Shown here in pieces: positions 27,259-36,534 of a stretch of DNA of 47,960 nucleotides. Position 1 is the stretch's first letter; each line of letters opens with the position of its first letter. The translations under genes and the position numbers were made by a program. A model generated the notes under the pieces. The model did not search any database and had not been told where the DNA came from. It was given only the letters and a program-made list of their open reading frames with translations. The DNA is from Lentisphaerota bacterium (GTDB lineage Bacteria; Verrucomicrobiota; Lentisphaeria; Oligosphaerales; JABHEG01): the NCBI GenBank assembly GCA_018676675.1, contig JABHEG010000275.1, forward strand, positions 1 to 47,960, given 5' to 3'.

Positions 27259-27272
27259 CAACAACTCCTGGA

Positions 27273-28739
27273 TCAACGACCGTCGTACAGATGAGAGAAG
27301 TAGGGCTTCCAGGTCGGCGGCGCCGGCCGGGCGTCGGTTGTTTTGAAGGCCTCCGGGAATGGGAGGCCCCCCTGGCGCTCGAGCCAGGAAACCAAGGCGG
27401 GATCCAGTCCGCGGCGGGCTATCTCGGCACACGCCATGCGGTGCAACTCCGCGACGTCCTCGGCGCTTGCCTGGACGCCGCTACCGGGCGCGATCGGCTG
27501 CAAGCGGGTGTGGGCAGGGTCGGCTGTCACCGCGCCGCTCCACGTCTCGGTCGCAGCATGGAAGAGCGGACGGGTTGCCCCGAAACGTTGCCATTGCGCT
27601 ACGCTTGCCCCGGTCAAAGCGATATCCCGTGCGGGCGCGGCTTCGTCCAGAAGGTCCCGGGAGTCGATGCCGACGGGAAGTGCTTCGGCCAACCCAGCCA
27701 GAGCCAGTACGGTGGCAAACAGGTCCTGAGGTTGAACGAGGCGTTGCGAACGTGCCGGTTCCACCCCGGGAGCATAAACCAGGAATGGAACGTGTGCTTC
27801 TGCCAACAGCGGTGGTCCCGACTTGCCGAAACGGTGGCCGGGACGCTCGCCCAGGCCCAGGTTGGTTCCGTGGTCCGCCGTGAGAATCAGAGCCGTATTC
27901 CCGGCCAGCCCGGTCTCGTGAAAGGCGTCGAGGAAGTGTCCGAACCAGTGATCAAGGTGGCTGACTTTGGCCCAATACGTCGCCCGGATGATGTCGGCCG
28001 CCTCCGGAGGCAGGTCCGGCTGGTTGCGGAGTGCCCCGAAGGTGCGGGGATCGATGCTGCCGTCATGGTCTGCTCGTGGGTCATACATCCGGACATATTC
28101 CGGCGGTGCATCCCAGGGCTCGTGGGGATCGAAGCAGTCCATCCACAGGAAGAAGTTCTCCCGGGTTTGGTTGTCCTGAAGGAACTCCCGGCCGGTGAGG
28201 AAGAGCTGCGCGACGTTCCAATCCTCCGGCGCCTTGCGCTTGCGGTTGGTGGGGATGTAACCTCGGTTCACCCGGCACTCGAGCAGCGCCTCGACCGGAT
28301 CCTCCGGCTCGGGCCCGAACAGAGGGTCGAATGCCCAGTGGTCAAACAGGTGGAAATCGGTTCCGACCCAGGAACGATCCACTTCTGCCCCTCGCACGAA
28401 CGTCCAGCCATGGAAAGGGTAATCGAACCCATGGGCGCCGTTGACGAGGTGCGGGGTGTCGTGGATCAGCTGGGTGCAGTATCCGTGGTCGCCAAGCCTC
28501 CATGGAATCGTCGGTTGCTCGATGTCCAACGGTTTCCAGGGATGGAACGGAGCGCCGTAACGCCCCGTCAGAGCGTCCGTGCGATGCGGAATGGTGGGGT
28601 AACTGCCGGCAAAGGCCCGATCAAAGCTTCGACTCATCCCAACCAGACGGTCGAGGTTGGGCGTCTGCACGGGATGTGGGCTGTTCGCTCCGATGGCATC
28701 GTAGCGTAGCGTGTCGATGACCAAGACAATGATATTCAC
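27273..28739 (-). CDS. Sulfatase-superfamily protein with Thr at the catalytic position
   Basis: 488 residues from a GTG at 28739, chosen because AGGAGG lies 9 nt upstream and the family N-terminus follows at once (NIIVLVIDTLRYD). The usual Cys/Ser of the C/S-X-P-X-R signature is Thr49 in TIPHR, followed by DALTGRYG. The first metal site is Asp9-Thr10 rather than Asp-Asp. The second metal site is intact (LTADHGTNLGLGERPGHRFGKSG). Thr is the nucleophile in phosphoglycerol and phosphoethanolamine transferases of the same alkaline-phosphatase superfamily, so this may be a phosphodiesterase or a non-formylglycine enzyme. It has no leader peptide. It is followed after 14 nt by the RCC1-GH28 gene. 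The family is clear, the activity is not. Confidence 0.88.
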   Translation of the reverse strand: MNIIVLVIDTLRYDAIGANSPHPVQTPNLDRLVGMSRSFDRAFAGSYPTIPHRTDALTGRYGAPFHPWKPLDIEQPTIPWRLGDHGYCTQLIHDTPHLVNGAHGFDYPFHGWTFVRGAEVDRSWVGTDFHLFDHWAFDPLFGPEPEDPVEALLECRVNRGYIPTNRKRKAPEDWNVAQLFLTGREFLQDNQTRENFFLWMDCFDPHEPWDAPPEYVRMYDPRADHDGSIDPRTFGALRNQPDLPPEAADIIRATYWAKVSHLDHWFGHFLDAFHETGLAGNTALILTADHGTNLGLGERPGHRFGKSGPPLLAEAHVPFLVYAPGVEPARSQRLVQPQDLFATVLALAGLAEALPVGIDSRDLLDEAAPARDIALTGASVAQWQRFGATRPLFHAATETWSGAVTADPAHTRLQPIAPGSGVQASAEDVAELHRMACAEIARRGLDPALVSWLERQGGLPFPEAFKTTDARPAPPTWKPYFSHLYDGR

Positions 28740-28809
28740 AGAATGGATCCTCCTAGTCTGGGATGACACTAAGGCGCCGGGTGGAAAATGCACTCAGCAA
28801 GAGGTCGCC

Positions 28810-28829
28810 GGATGGCACCGCCTCCCACA
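28810..28829. repeat. Fragment of the GGATGGCACCGCCTCCCAC repeat
   Basis: Matches the right half of the repeat units at 41231-41420 (GGATGGCACCGCCTCCCAC). An inverted GTGGGAAGG follows at about 28850. It lies in the 175-nt gap between the six-hairpin glycosidase gene's stop and the sulfatase-like gene's start. Confidence 0.5.
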
Positions 28830-28914
28830 CTGAGGGCAGGTGCAGCCAACGTGGGAAGGACGGTTTCGGAAAGCTGCCATACCCCGACTGCCCTTGTCCC
28901 AGCGTCAGCGGGAC

Positions 28915-31900
28915 CTACTCCGCTCCTTCGTGACGCCAATGGGTCACTATAGCGAGGGGTGCGCTGGAGAGCGACCGCGGAATCCGCACCGTATCTGACT
29001 CGTGATCAATGTCAGCGTGAGCCCGGCCGTTGACCCGGACGCGACTGAGCGTGTACCCCAGGGGAGCCCGAACGCGAACGTGGAGCTCCGATCCGGCTTG
29101 TCGTGGTGGCGTGATGTCCACGGTGATCGTGCCCTTGCTGACGATCGTGGACCGGTAGCTGATGTCAAACGAGCCGTACCTGGTGGGAGCACGCCCCAGG
29201 TGAGTCTCCATGCCCTCCTCAAGCCAATGGCGCGGGATGGCCCGGCCAATCCAGACCCGCGGCTGGTCACGCTCCGCTTGAAGCAGTAGGAAACGGAGGA
29301 GCATGGGAATGTTGGCCGCCACACGCGTCTGTTCGTAGCCGTGCGTGACGCTGGTCTTCCAGCGGGGCCACCATGCGTGGTTTAGGTTGCTACGTCCCGG
29401 AGGGATCTGCCCCTCCATGGGATCGAGGCAGAACTCCTCATATCCGGTCCAGACACCCGGAACGAAATCATAAGAGAGATAGGCATACAGGTTGAGTATT
29501 ACCTCACGAATGCGTTCCTGCCGCAGCTTCTCCCAGATCACATCCTCACACAGGAAGTTGTCGACCATGTTCCCCCAGCGTATCATCCCGAGGATTTCGC
29601 CCCCTTTCGCGCGCCGGTAGTCGAGAAGCCAGCGTGTCGTTCGGCCATCCAGAATGCCAGCGTCGAGCAGGTGATTGTACATGCGGAAGTTGGTATAGCT
29701 GACCAGGCTGTTCAGGTGCATGTTCGCATAGGGTTTCGGGGTACCCACGATAATGGGGACGAAAGGAGGGCTGGAGTCGTGGATCACGTTCTTGCTGATA
29801 GACGACAGGATGTCCTTGCGGTACTGGTCCGCCTCGGCCCGAAGGAGCTGAGCACGTTCAGCCGCCACACTCCCTCCCGAGCCCTCGGCGTGGCGCCGGA
29901 AGGCATCCGCCATCTCCACGAGCCCTCGCCAACAGGGAGCATCGTTGCAGTAGGCGTAGGACGCATGCCCGAGGTCCCCGGTCGTTCGCCCTTTGATGAG
30001 ACCATGCGCGTCGCTCCCGGGAGCTTCAGCCGTCTGACTTGCTTCACGCTTTGCCCGCAACCATGCCAACGCCCGGTCGATCGTGGGCATGGCATCGCGC
30101 AGAAACGTCTCGTCTCCTGTATAGAGATAGTGACGAGCCAAGATCTGCAGGAGGTACCCACCGTCGTAAACCGGCGATGTGCCCCGCTCGGGGAACAGGG
30201 ACTTGACCGAGCCATCGGCCGGGTTGAGCTCCTGGCGGAGCAGGAAGCGCAGGTAACGCTCCGCCTGATCCATGAACCCCCAATCCTGACAGAAACGAGC
30301 GATGCGCATGGTCAGCAAGGGGTAGTGGATGTCGTAGGAGTCAAAGGCGCCCCCTTTGACGATGTCGCCATCGATATCAATGAACGTTCGAGCGATCGTG
30401 GCCTTGGCGATGTCGTTCAGCTCTGGTTCTGGACACTCGAAGTCCATTCCCGACTCGAGCAAGCCCTGCCACGTTGCTTTCTGATCCCGCAAGGCGGCGT
30501 AAATGCTGCGGGGTACAACCTTGTCGAGGAAGGTCTTGTCAGCGCCACCACGAGCATGGTAGCCGTTGAGTTTGATGACCACTTGCCACTGATCGCCGGG
30601 CGCCAACGTGACAGTGTAGAAGAGACGGTCCTTGCCACGCGCCGGCGCCGTGCTGAGGTGGAAGCCGACACGGCTTAGTCCGGGGCCGACGTAGGCCAAC
30701 GTGCCGTCCACGCGCAGATTCGCGGGAGTGAGCCGTTCCGGGACGTCTCGTTTCTGATGCACGAAAGGGAAGACGCTAAACTCCGTCGTGGTCTCACGAT
30801 TCCCCCAGTTGCGGAGTCGTACCTTCACATAGGTGTAGAATCTGCCTTCGAGCTCCTCGCAGACAACAGTCTGCTCCCAGCCAATCCTGCGTTCCTGGTC
30901 GACGTACACCATGACCGGTGCCGGAATGTACCCATCGGGCAGACCGCGATAGACGTGGTAGGCGTGCTCCTTGGCGATTCCTCGGTCCCCAAACCCAAAC
31001 CGCATGTAATACCCGTTCTCGTTCTGCGAGACAGCGCCGTCCCAGGCCACGGCAATCTCTTCCTTCCCCTCGGGAGTGCCCGCATGACAGTAAGGGAACT
31101 TGTACGGGTGCGCAAAACCTGCGACCGCTTCGAAACACGGATCACGGGGATCGCTCAGGACGCGTTCCCCCCAGATGTCAGCGTCCGCTTTGAGCATCTC
31201 GGTGAAGTGATCGGGGGCAAACGTCGGCAGGACGACCGGGGTCTGCTGCCCGATGGGTTGGTGCGGCATGCGAACGGTCAGGTTGGCAGGGCCATAGACA
31301 AGCTCTCGTCGGTCCTCGCGGGTGCGCTCCTGCACGTCAACCGGCTGCTCTCCCGGGAGGACCAGCGGAAGCTCCGCGGCTCCCCGGACTTCCACCACGC
31401 CGGCCCCCGCCGCGGCGGGGGCAACCCACCCCGCAGGAGGAGGGACGATGACCTCGACCACTTCCACGACGTCGTACCGGTCATCAGACTGTGCCCCGTC
31501 TTCGAAAAGCAGGCGAATGGCATGCGCACGCATCCCGCAGGCGTATTCTCTGGGAACGAGATCGGGCGCGGCATCGTTCCTGGGGACATTGGTGGAGCGT
31601 GACACGACCGTGCGCCACGTAGCACCATCGTCCGACACCTGGATGGTGACCGTCTGCGGGACGAATCGGTGACGCCCCTGGATCACTCGATACCAGATCA
31701 GCACCCGGTCGACGGGCTCCGCTCGGGCAAACGAAAGCTGGAGCCACTGTCCTTTGCTCGGGCCTTCGGTTGCACTGGCCCAGCAGTTCTCCCGGGTGCC
31801 GCCTTCCGGAATGACCCCCACCCCATCGGCTACTCGCCAGGCGGGGAAACGAGGCAGGAACTCACTGGATGCGGAAACTCTGGCATAGTGGGCGAGATTC

Positions 31901-32043
31901 GGCGGGACAGGAATCTCGGCGGCGGGATCCTGCCTCTCGATCACCGGCGCCATGTGTTGTCGTGTGTTCTGGCCGAGGCACAAGCTGGCGCAGACAGGCA
32001 GGACGGCGATCACGGCGCAGAGGGTCCGGCAGTGCTTTCTCAT
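28915..32043 (-). CDS. Secreted six-hairpin glycosidase with F5/8C (discoidin-like) domain
   Basis: 1042 residues with signal peptide MRKHCRTLCAVIAVLPVCA; GGGAG precedes the ATG. Residues about 50-200 form a discoidin/CBM32-like domain (ending with the phrases WLQLSFARAEPVDRVLIWY and VQVSDDGATW-like). A beta-sandwich region of about 300 residues follows. Residues about 540-960 have the alternating helices of an (alpha/alpha)6 barrel, with short family-like signatures GAFDSYDIHYPLLTMRIA and SPVYDGGYLLQILARHY. This plan is that of GH63/GH78-like glycosidases, but I cannot settle the family or name catalytic acids. A C-terminal beta-domain ends the protein. It is upstream of, and probably co-oriented with, the sulfatase/RCC1-GH28/BNR group. 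Confidence 0.75.
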   Translation of the reverse strand: MRKHCRTLCAVIAVLPVCASLCLGQNTRQHMAPVIERQDPAAEIPVPPNLAHYARVSASSEFLPRFPAWRVADGVGVIPEGGTRENCWASATEGPSKGQWLQLSFARAEPVDRVLIWYRVIQGRHRFVPQTVTIQVSDDGATWRTVVSRSTNVPRNDAAPDLVPREYACGMRAHAIRLLFEDGAQSDDRYDVVEVVEVIVPPPAGWVAPAAAGAGVVEVRGAAELPLVLPGEQPVDVQERTREDRRELVYGPANLTVRMPHQPIGQQTPVVLPTFAPDHFTEMLKADADIWGERVLSDPRDPCFEAVAGFAHPYKFPYCHAGTPEGKEEIAVAWDGAVSQNENGYYMRFGFGDRGIAKEHAYHVYRGLPDGYIPAPVMVYVDQERRIGWEQTVVCEELEGRFYTYVKVRLRNWGNRETTTEFSVFPFVHQKRDVPERLTPANLRVDGTLAYVGPGLSRVGFHLSTAPARGKDRLFYTVTLAPGDQWQVVIKLNGYHARGGADKTFLDKVVPRSIYAALRDQKATWQGLLESGMDFECPEPELNDIAKATIARTFIDIDGDIVKGGAFDSYDIHYPLLTMRIARFCQDWGFMDQAERYLRFLLRQELNPADGSVKSLFPERGTSPVYDGGYLLQILARHYLYTGDETFLRDAMPTIDRALAWLRAKREASQTAEAPGSDAHGLIKGRTTGDLGHASYAYCNDAPCWRGLVEMADAFRRHAEGSGGSVAAERAQLLRAEADQYRKDILSSISKNVIHDSSPPFVPIIVGTPKPYANMHLNSLVSYTNFRMYNHLLDAGILDGRTTRWLLDYRRAKGGEILGMIRWGNMVDNFLCEDVIWEKLRQERIREVILNLYAYLSYDFVPGVWTGYEEFCLDPMEGQIPPGRSNLNHAWWPRWKTSVTHGYEQTRVAANIPMLLRFLLLQAERDQPRVWIGRAIPRHWLEEGMETHLGRAPTRYGSFDISYRSTIVSKGTITVDITPPRQAGSELHVRVRAPLGYTLSRVRVNGRAHADIDHESDTVRIPRSLSSAPLAIVTHWRHEGAE

Positions 32044-32309
32044 CGGGGCTCCCTTTCAGCCAAAAAGTAGACCTTAACCTACTGCGAAAATGCGGAAGGA
32101 CCCGTCACAGACCAAGAGCCGGATCAAGAGCGCGATCAAGATTGGGCTCCCTCTCCTGCAACTGAGGCGTTGCGAAGGAAGAACAGGAAAGCGGGACATT
32201 AGTTGGGAAAGACGCTAAGCTACTCTTCCGGCAGATTGCCGGCCAACGGGAGGATGGCGCAGAGCTATCTCCCCCGGAATCACGTCAGAAACGTAGCGAG
32301 ACACTCACG

Positions 32310-32981
32310 ATGCCCTGGGAATTCGTCGGCAGCACGCGGATACCCAACGACCCGGAAGTGCTTGCGCTCTACCGCCGAGGCCACGAGTTCTCAATCCGCG
32401 TCCGCGACCACCAGCTCATGGACAGCGCCATTCACGGGTCCGAGGACGCCCTCGCTGAACTCGCCTGCGAGCGCATCGGGGATCGGTCCGCACCAAGCGT
32501 ACTGATCGGCGGTCTGGGGATGGGGTATACCGCAGCCAGCGCCCTGCGACACATGCCCCCCGGCGGTCGCGTAACCGTCGCAGAACTGGTTCCCGGCATC
32601 GTGGAGTGGAACCGCGGTCCCCTGGCCGACCTGGCCGGGCGTCCCCTGGATGATCCCCGCCTCGTCGTGCACGTCGGAGACGTTGCCGATCTTCTGCGCC
32701 ACGAGGAGAATGCCTATGACGCGGTTCTCCTGGACGTGGACAATGGTCCTGACGGACTGACGCGAAGCAGCAATAACTGGCTCTATGCCCAGATCGGCTT
32801 GGAGACAGCATACCGGGCGTTGCGCCCCGCTGGCGTCCTCGCAGTGTGGTCTGCATACTCAAGCCAACCCTTTGCCAGACGCCTGCGCTGCGCTGGCTTT
32901 ACGGTCAGAGAAGTGCCCGTTCGGGCTCGGGGGGACCGGGGCGGAAGACAGCACATCGTGTGGTTGGCAGAACGTAGCTGA
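32310..32981 (+). CDS. Spermidine-synthase-like methyltransferase-fold protein
   Basis: 223 residues with no signal. The Rossmann-type motif is VLIGGLGMGYTAASALR, followed by VTVAELVPGIVEWNRG (acidic end of strand 2) and the VGDVADLL and YDAVLLDVDNGPDG blocks typical of spermine/spermidine synthase homologues. It is shorter than a full spermidine synthase (about 280-300 residues) because the N-terminal beta-domain is reduced. It may therefore be an orphan aminopropyl- or methyl-transferase. Polyamine synthesis is not supported by any neighbour. It is alone on the plus strand, divergent from the six-hairpin glycosidase gene (266-nt gap, no clear promoter boxes), and its ribosome site is weak. 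Confidence 0.82.
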   Translation: MPWEFVGSTRIPNDPEVLALYRRGHEFSIRVRDHQLMDSAIHGSEDALAELACERIGDRSAPSVLIGGLGMGYTAASALRHMPPGGRVTVAELVPGIVEWNRGPLADLAGRPLDDPRLVVHVGDVADLLRHEENAYDAVLLDVDNGPDGLTRSSNNWLYAQIGLETAYRALRPAGVLAVWSAYSSQPFARRLRCAGFTVREVPVRARGDRGGRQHIVWLAERS

Positions 32982-33088
32982 GCGAGCGCTTCGTCGGCAA
33001 GGGCTCGTGTGTAGCTTCAGCACGGATCGCAGGCTGGGGTGACCGTACCGAGCAGCCGAGAGCTGCACCCTCTGATGTGTCCACTGGG

Positions 33089-33108
33089 CCTTCGGGGGGG
33101 GGGGCGAA
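33089..33108. other. G11 homopolymer flanked by CTTCG/CGAAG
   Basis: Eleven consecutive G at 33094-33104 sit between CTTCG and CGAAG inverted arms, in the 169-nt gap between convergent genes. It could be a slippage-prone or terminator-like structure, or an assembly error in run length. Confidence 0.7.
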
Positions 33109-33150
33109 GACACCGTCGAGCCGCCCATCGGCTGCAGCGTGGATGGACGA

Positions 33151-34617
33151 TCAGAAGGGCTCGGCCGCACCCACCGCGAGCGAGCGGTAACGCCGACCGA
33201 TCTCACGCATGCGGTTCGAGCGGTCTGTGAGGCCTTGGACGGGAACCTGGGCTCGGTAGTCAGCAAGCAGAACGTCGAGGCTATCCAGCTCGGCGGCGCT
33301 CAGCTTTGCCGAGATGTGGACGTTGGGAACAAGCGGAATCACATTGAAGAGCCGCACGCGCCACATGATCCTTCGGTAGGTGGCGCGAATTCCACCTGTC
33401 AATGGATCGAGAGCGTCGAACTTGGAGTCGTCACCCCGAGCCATGAACCAGTACCAGCGGTCGAGCTGTGGCACGGCGTTCCCCAGGAGCGCGGACACCA
33501 TGGGCGTCATGACCTCATCCGCCGTGCGTTGATCGTCGTACGGATTGATGTTCCCCGTCTCTGTCATCCACACGCGTCCCGTTGAGCTCCGCTCAGCGAC
33601 ATAGGCCGCCAGCGCCGCCAACGCCGCCAAGTGCCGGTCAAGATCGCCTTCGCCGAAAGACGCATAGCGGTGGACATAGGGATAGAAATGCAGGTTGCCG
33701 ATGTCGATATACGCGGCAGGATCACCACCGAGGGCCTCGACAAACTCCTGGTAATAGCGCCTCGTATCGGTGATGATGCCCGGCCAAACCACGACTGACC
33801 CGACGGCAACTCGAGTCCGCAACACCTTCAGAATGACGGGAGGAAGCCCCTCGAAAATCCACAGTCCGGCCGGCATGAAATGGGGGCGTATGGCTTCATT
33901 CGGCGGGCGCTCCCGGTTCACCACCGTCAGAGCTTCAAGAATCACGTTCCGCCAGCGCAGGTAGTACTCAGCGTACAGGTCCGGCGGCATGTAGAGGTAG
34001 ATGTTCGGTTCATTGCCGATCTCGAAAGCCACCGGCTCGTCAATGAAACGGCCGGCGGTGTCCGTTCGGTTGGCCTTCACAAACTCGCGGATCAGGTGTG
34101 GCAGACGACCGCTTTCCGCGCTGATCTGGCCTTCAAGCACGTCCGTTGCGTACAGACTGCCCTTCTCTGCCCCGGCGCGGCGAACGAATGCCCGGTAGAC
34201 GCGATCCCCAAGACACCGCGGCCAGTGGATGGGATTCCACCAAACTCGGTCCGGACGACGACGGCGCAGAACCATCCAACGCTTCAGGATCTCCTCGTCT
34301 TCCAGCCTCTTGTAGGGCCCCACCTGACCGGCATCGAGTTCGCCCACCTTGATGTAGTCATCTCTGCATCGATGGGCTCCATTCCGGCACGGCACTGAAT
34401 GAGCTCGCCGGAACGGCAACGTGGTGCCGTCAAGCGTCGCCCTGCCATAAGTCCGCATCCTCGGATCCGACTTCACGGTCTCCGCGGAAACGCGAGCACC
34501 CCACAACAGCAGGCCAACCGCCAGCAGCGACACCGCAGTAGATGTCCGGGCTCCGGCGGCCCCGGGCGGAACAGAGCGGAGGGGCCCCGCCTCCACGGAC
34601 CGTTTTCGGGTCGACAT
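33151..34617 (-). CDS. Secreted clan GH-A-like glycosidase coupled to the ABC importer
   Basis: About 488 residues from the ATG at 34617. A Ser/Arg-rich n-region and a hydrophobic segment (STAVSLLAVGLLLWGARVSA) form a signal peptide or an uncleaved anchor. The barrel has AFEIGNEPNIY with Glu203 after Asn202 as probable acid/base, and VWMTETGNINPYDDQ with Glu353 as probable nucleophile, the clan A pattern seen in GH30/GH39/GH79-type enzymes. The stop of the MalG-like permease gene overlaps the ATG by 1 nt (TGATG), so this enzyme should be made with the importer. A role in trimming the transported oligosaccharide outside the membrane is inferred. It converges on the spermidine-synthase-like gene. 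Confidence 0.8.
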   Translation of the reverse strand: MSTRKRSVEAGPLRSVPPGAAGARTSTAVSLLAVGLLLWGARVSAETVKSDPRMRTYGRATLDGTTLPFRRAHSVPCRNGAHRCRDDYIKVGELDAGQVGPYKRLEDEEILKRWMVLRRRRPDRVWWNPIHWPRCLGDRVYRAFVRRAGAEKGSLYATDVLEGQISAESGRLPHLIREFVKANRTDTAGRFIDEPVAFEIGNEPNIYLYMPPDLYAEYYLRWRNVILEALTVVNRERPPNEAIRPHFMPAGLWIFEGLPPVILKVLRTRVAVGSVVVWPGIITDTRRYYQEFVEALGGDPAAYIDIGNLHFYPYVHRYASFGEGDLDRHLAALAALAAYVAERSSTGRVWMTETGNINPYDDQRTADEVMTPMVSALLGNAVPQLDRWYWFMARGDDSKFDALDPLTGGIRATYRRIMWRVRLFNVIPLVPNVHISAKLSAAELDSLDVLLADYRAQVPVQGLTDRSNRMREIGRRYRSLAVGAAEPF

Positions 34618-36533
34618 CACTTCTCCACCGGCACGACAATGCCGCGCATGATCACATTTTGGCACAGCGCGAAGATGATGAACGTGGGGACTGCGGCAAT
34701 CAGCAGGGAGGCGTAGACCACGCCTTCGCCGCTGCGCTGCTGGAGCTGATAGAGCCAGGGCATCAGTGTCCACATGCTCTCATCCTGACAGATCAACAGC
34801 GCCATCATGAAGTTCGCGTAGGCCATGGTGAAGGCGTTCAGGGCGATCACGGCGAGGATCGGTTTGCTGAGGCTCATGGTGATCTGCCAGAAAATCCGGA
34901 ACTCACCGGCCCCGTCGATGGAGGCGCTCTCGTAGAGTTCCTGCGGCAGGCTGTCGAAGAACCCCTTGAGCAGGAAAATCGAGTAGCCGTTAGCCAGACC
35001 GGGAAGGATCAGGGCCCAGAACGAGTTGAGCAAGCGGAGTTCGCGCAGCATCAGAAAGGCGGGGATCTGCGTGACCATGGGTGGAAATGCCATGGTGAGC
35101 ATGAGGAAGAGCAGGACCTTGTACTGCGACGGGGGCTTATAGCGGCTCAGTGCATAGGCAGCCAGGGGATTCACGATCAGCGCTGCGAGGACCGCAAGGG
35201 TGCAGTAGATCACCGTGTTCACAATGCCACGACCGTGCAGGATGACGTAGTCGACGACCGTGATGAAGTTGCGGGTGGTAAACTCGCGTTTGAGTTGACT
35301 GGTGCGCTTGAGGAAGTGACGATAGTGCAGTTGCTGTTGGGGGGGCAGGATGGCAAGCCAGTCGCTGTAGGCTGTCCCCAAGGTGGCGTTGAGCCTGGCC
35401 AGATCGCCGTACGTCTGGGCCAGGTGGTCGCGGTACAGAAAATCGACGCTGTCAATCCGGATGTGCTCGATCGGGACGCGATGCATGTCCCCGGTGCCCG
35501 GATCGCGCCACCCCTCCACAAAGGCGGCCCAGTCGGATCCCGCAAGGCCGTCGGTCGGGCACTCCTCGATGAGCCGCACATCGTCGAACGAGACGTACGT
35601 GGTGCCGTAGTTCTTGTTCAGGCTGGGGATCGTGCCGTACTTCGTTTGCAGGAAACGCCGGTATGCCGGCGCGGCCGCTGCATCGGCCCGAACCCAGAAC
35701 AGATTCACGATTGTGCGGACGAACGCCTCCCAGTCCTCCCGCTCGGTGTCCGTGCGACCGGCGCCGGTCGGGTATCGGCGGTCAAGATGCACCTCGTCCC
35801 AGGATGTGTAGGCGGTCCCGTGTGTTTCGTTGAATCCGTCGATCTCCTTGCCGTACTTCATCTTGAGAAACATGGCCTTGTAGAAGCCCTCGGGGCTGAA
35901 GTAGTACCGCAATGCAAGAGGCTGTCCAGCTTTGAACGTTCTGAATGCGTCGTCCAGCGGACGCATGGTCGGCTTGTTTCGCCGCAACAGGTACTCCTCC
36001 GGCAGGTAATAGAAGGCGTTCCAGCTCACGAAATCTGCGCCCATCTCATCGTTGCATCGGCTGATGTCACCATTGAACTGCTTCACCAGTTGGCGTTTGA
36101 AGAGACGCAGGCGATGGGGCAGCACACCGCGCGACCGCGGGGCCTGGATCTCGCCGATCATGTAGGCGTAGAAGGGCAGATCCGCCTGCTTGCAGAACGC
36201 GGCCCATGCATCAGCCAGTTTCGCGTTCGTGCCCTCGGGCTCAGACAACGACTGGAATGACGGGGCATCCGTACGGTAGGCGACCTTCATCATGTCGTAG
36301 TTCTCGTTGAACAGCGCTTCGACGTACTTCTGGTACAGGGCCTCCCGGTTGTTGAGATAGGGGGGGATGACGTGCGCATCCGGGGTGTCTACGGCGCTCT
36401 TGGTGCTCCCCGCGATCATCAACGTGAACGGGTATAGCATGGTCAGAGCCCCGAGGAGCAACCCCGCATAAATCGTGAAGAGAAGTACTTTGACCTTGAA
36501 AGACTTGCGTCCGATTGTTGATATGATAGCCAT
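34617..36533 (-). CDS. MalG-like sugar ABC permease with a large repeat-containing extracytoplasmic insertion
   Basis: 638 residues, where CUT1 MalG-type permeases are normally about 270-300. TM1 is at about 16-40 (LLFTIYAGLLLGALTMLYPF). The remaining transmembrane core runs from about 436 to 632, with the ATPase-contacting EAA loop at 537-556 (ASIDGAGEF). Between them, residues about 55-425 form an extra soluble domain. It contains four copies of a motif like F-L-x-x-K-Y-G-x-I-x-x-L-N-x-x-x-G-T-x-Y-x-S-W near 144-178, 217-250, 291-322 and 365-397, with D-W-x-A-F blocks near 109-114, 267-272 and 334-338. The motif resembles a loop seen in GH42-type glycosidases (from memory). The gene starts 1 nt after the stop of the binding-protein/permease fusion gene. 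Confidence 0.9.
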   Translation of the reverse strand: MAIISTIGRKSFKVKVLLFTIYAGLLLGALTMLYPFTLMIAGSTKSAVDTPDAHVIPPYLNNREALYQKYVEALFNENYDMMKVAYRTDAPSFQSLSEPEGTNAKLADAWAAFCKQADLPFYAYMIGEIQAPRSRGVLPHRLRLFKRQLVKQFNGDISRCNDEMGADFVSWNAFYYLPEEYLLRRNKPTMRPLDDAFRTFKAGQPLALRYYFSPEGFYKAMFLKMKYGKEIDGFNETHGTAYTSWDEVHLDRRYPTGAGRTDTEREDWEAFVRTIVNLFWVRADAAAAPAYRRFLQTKYGTIPSLNKNYGTTYVSFDDVRLIEECPTDGLAGSDWAAFVEGWRDPGTGDMHRVPIEHIRIDSVDFLYRDHLAQTYGDLARLNATLGTAYSDWLAILPPQQQLHYRHFLKRTSQLKREFTTRNFITVVDYVILHGRGIVNTVIYCTLAVLAALIVNPLAAYALSRYKPPSQYKVLLFLMLTMAFPPMVTQIPAFLMLRELRLLNSFWALILPGLANGYSIFLLKGFFDSLPQELYESASIDGAGEFRIFWQITMSLSKPILAVIALNAFTMAYANFMMALLICQDESMWTLMPWLYQLQQRSGEGVVYASLLIAAVPTFIIFALCQNVIMRGIVVPVEK

Positions 36534-36534
36534 G

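Noticed and set aside
27099..28709. A 536-codon plus-strand open frame opposite the Thr-type sulfatase
   Set aside because: The minus-strand protein has family motifs and a strong ribosome site; the opposite frame is rich in Arg/Gly/Pro with no domain.
34542..36260. A 572-codon open frame on the plus strand opposite the MalG-like permease
   Set aside because: It is an antisense shadow of a clear permease; composition and lack of any recognisable domain fit GC-driven openness.
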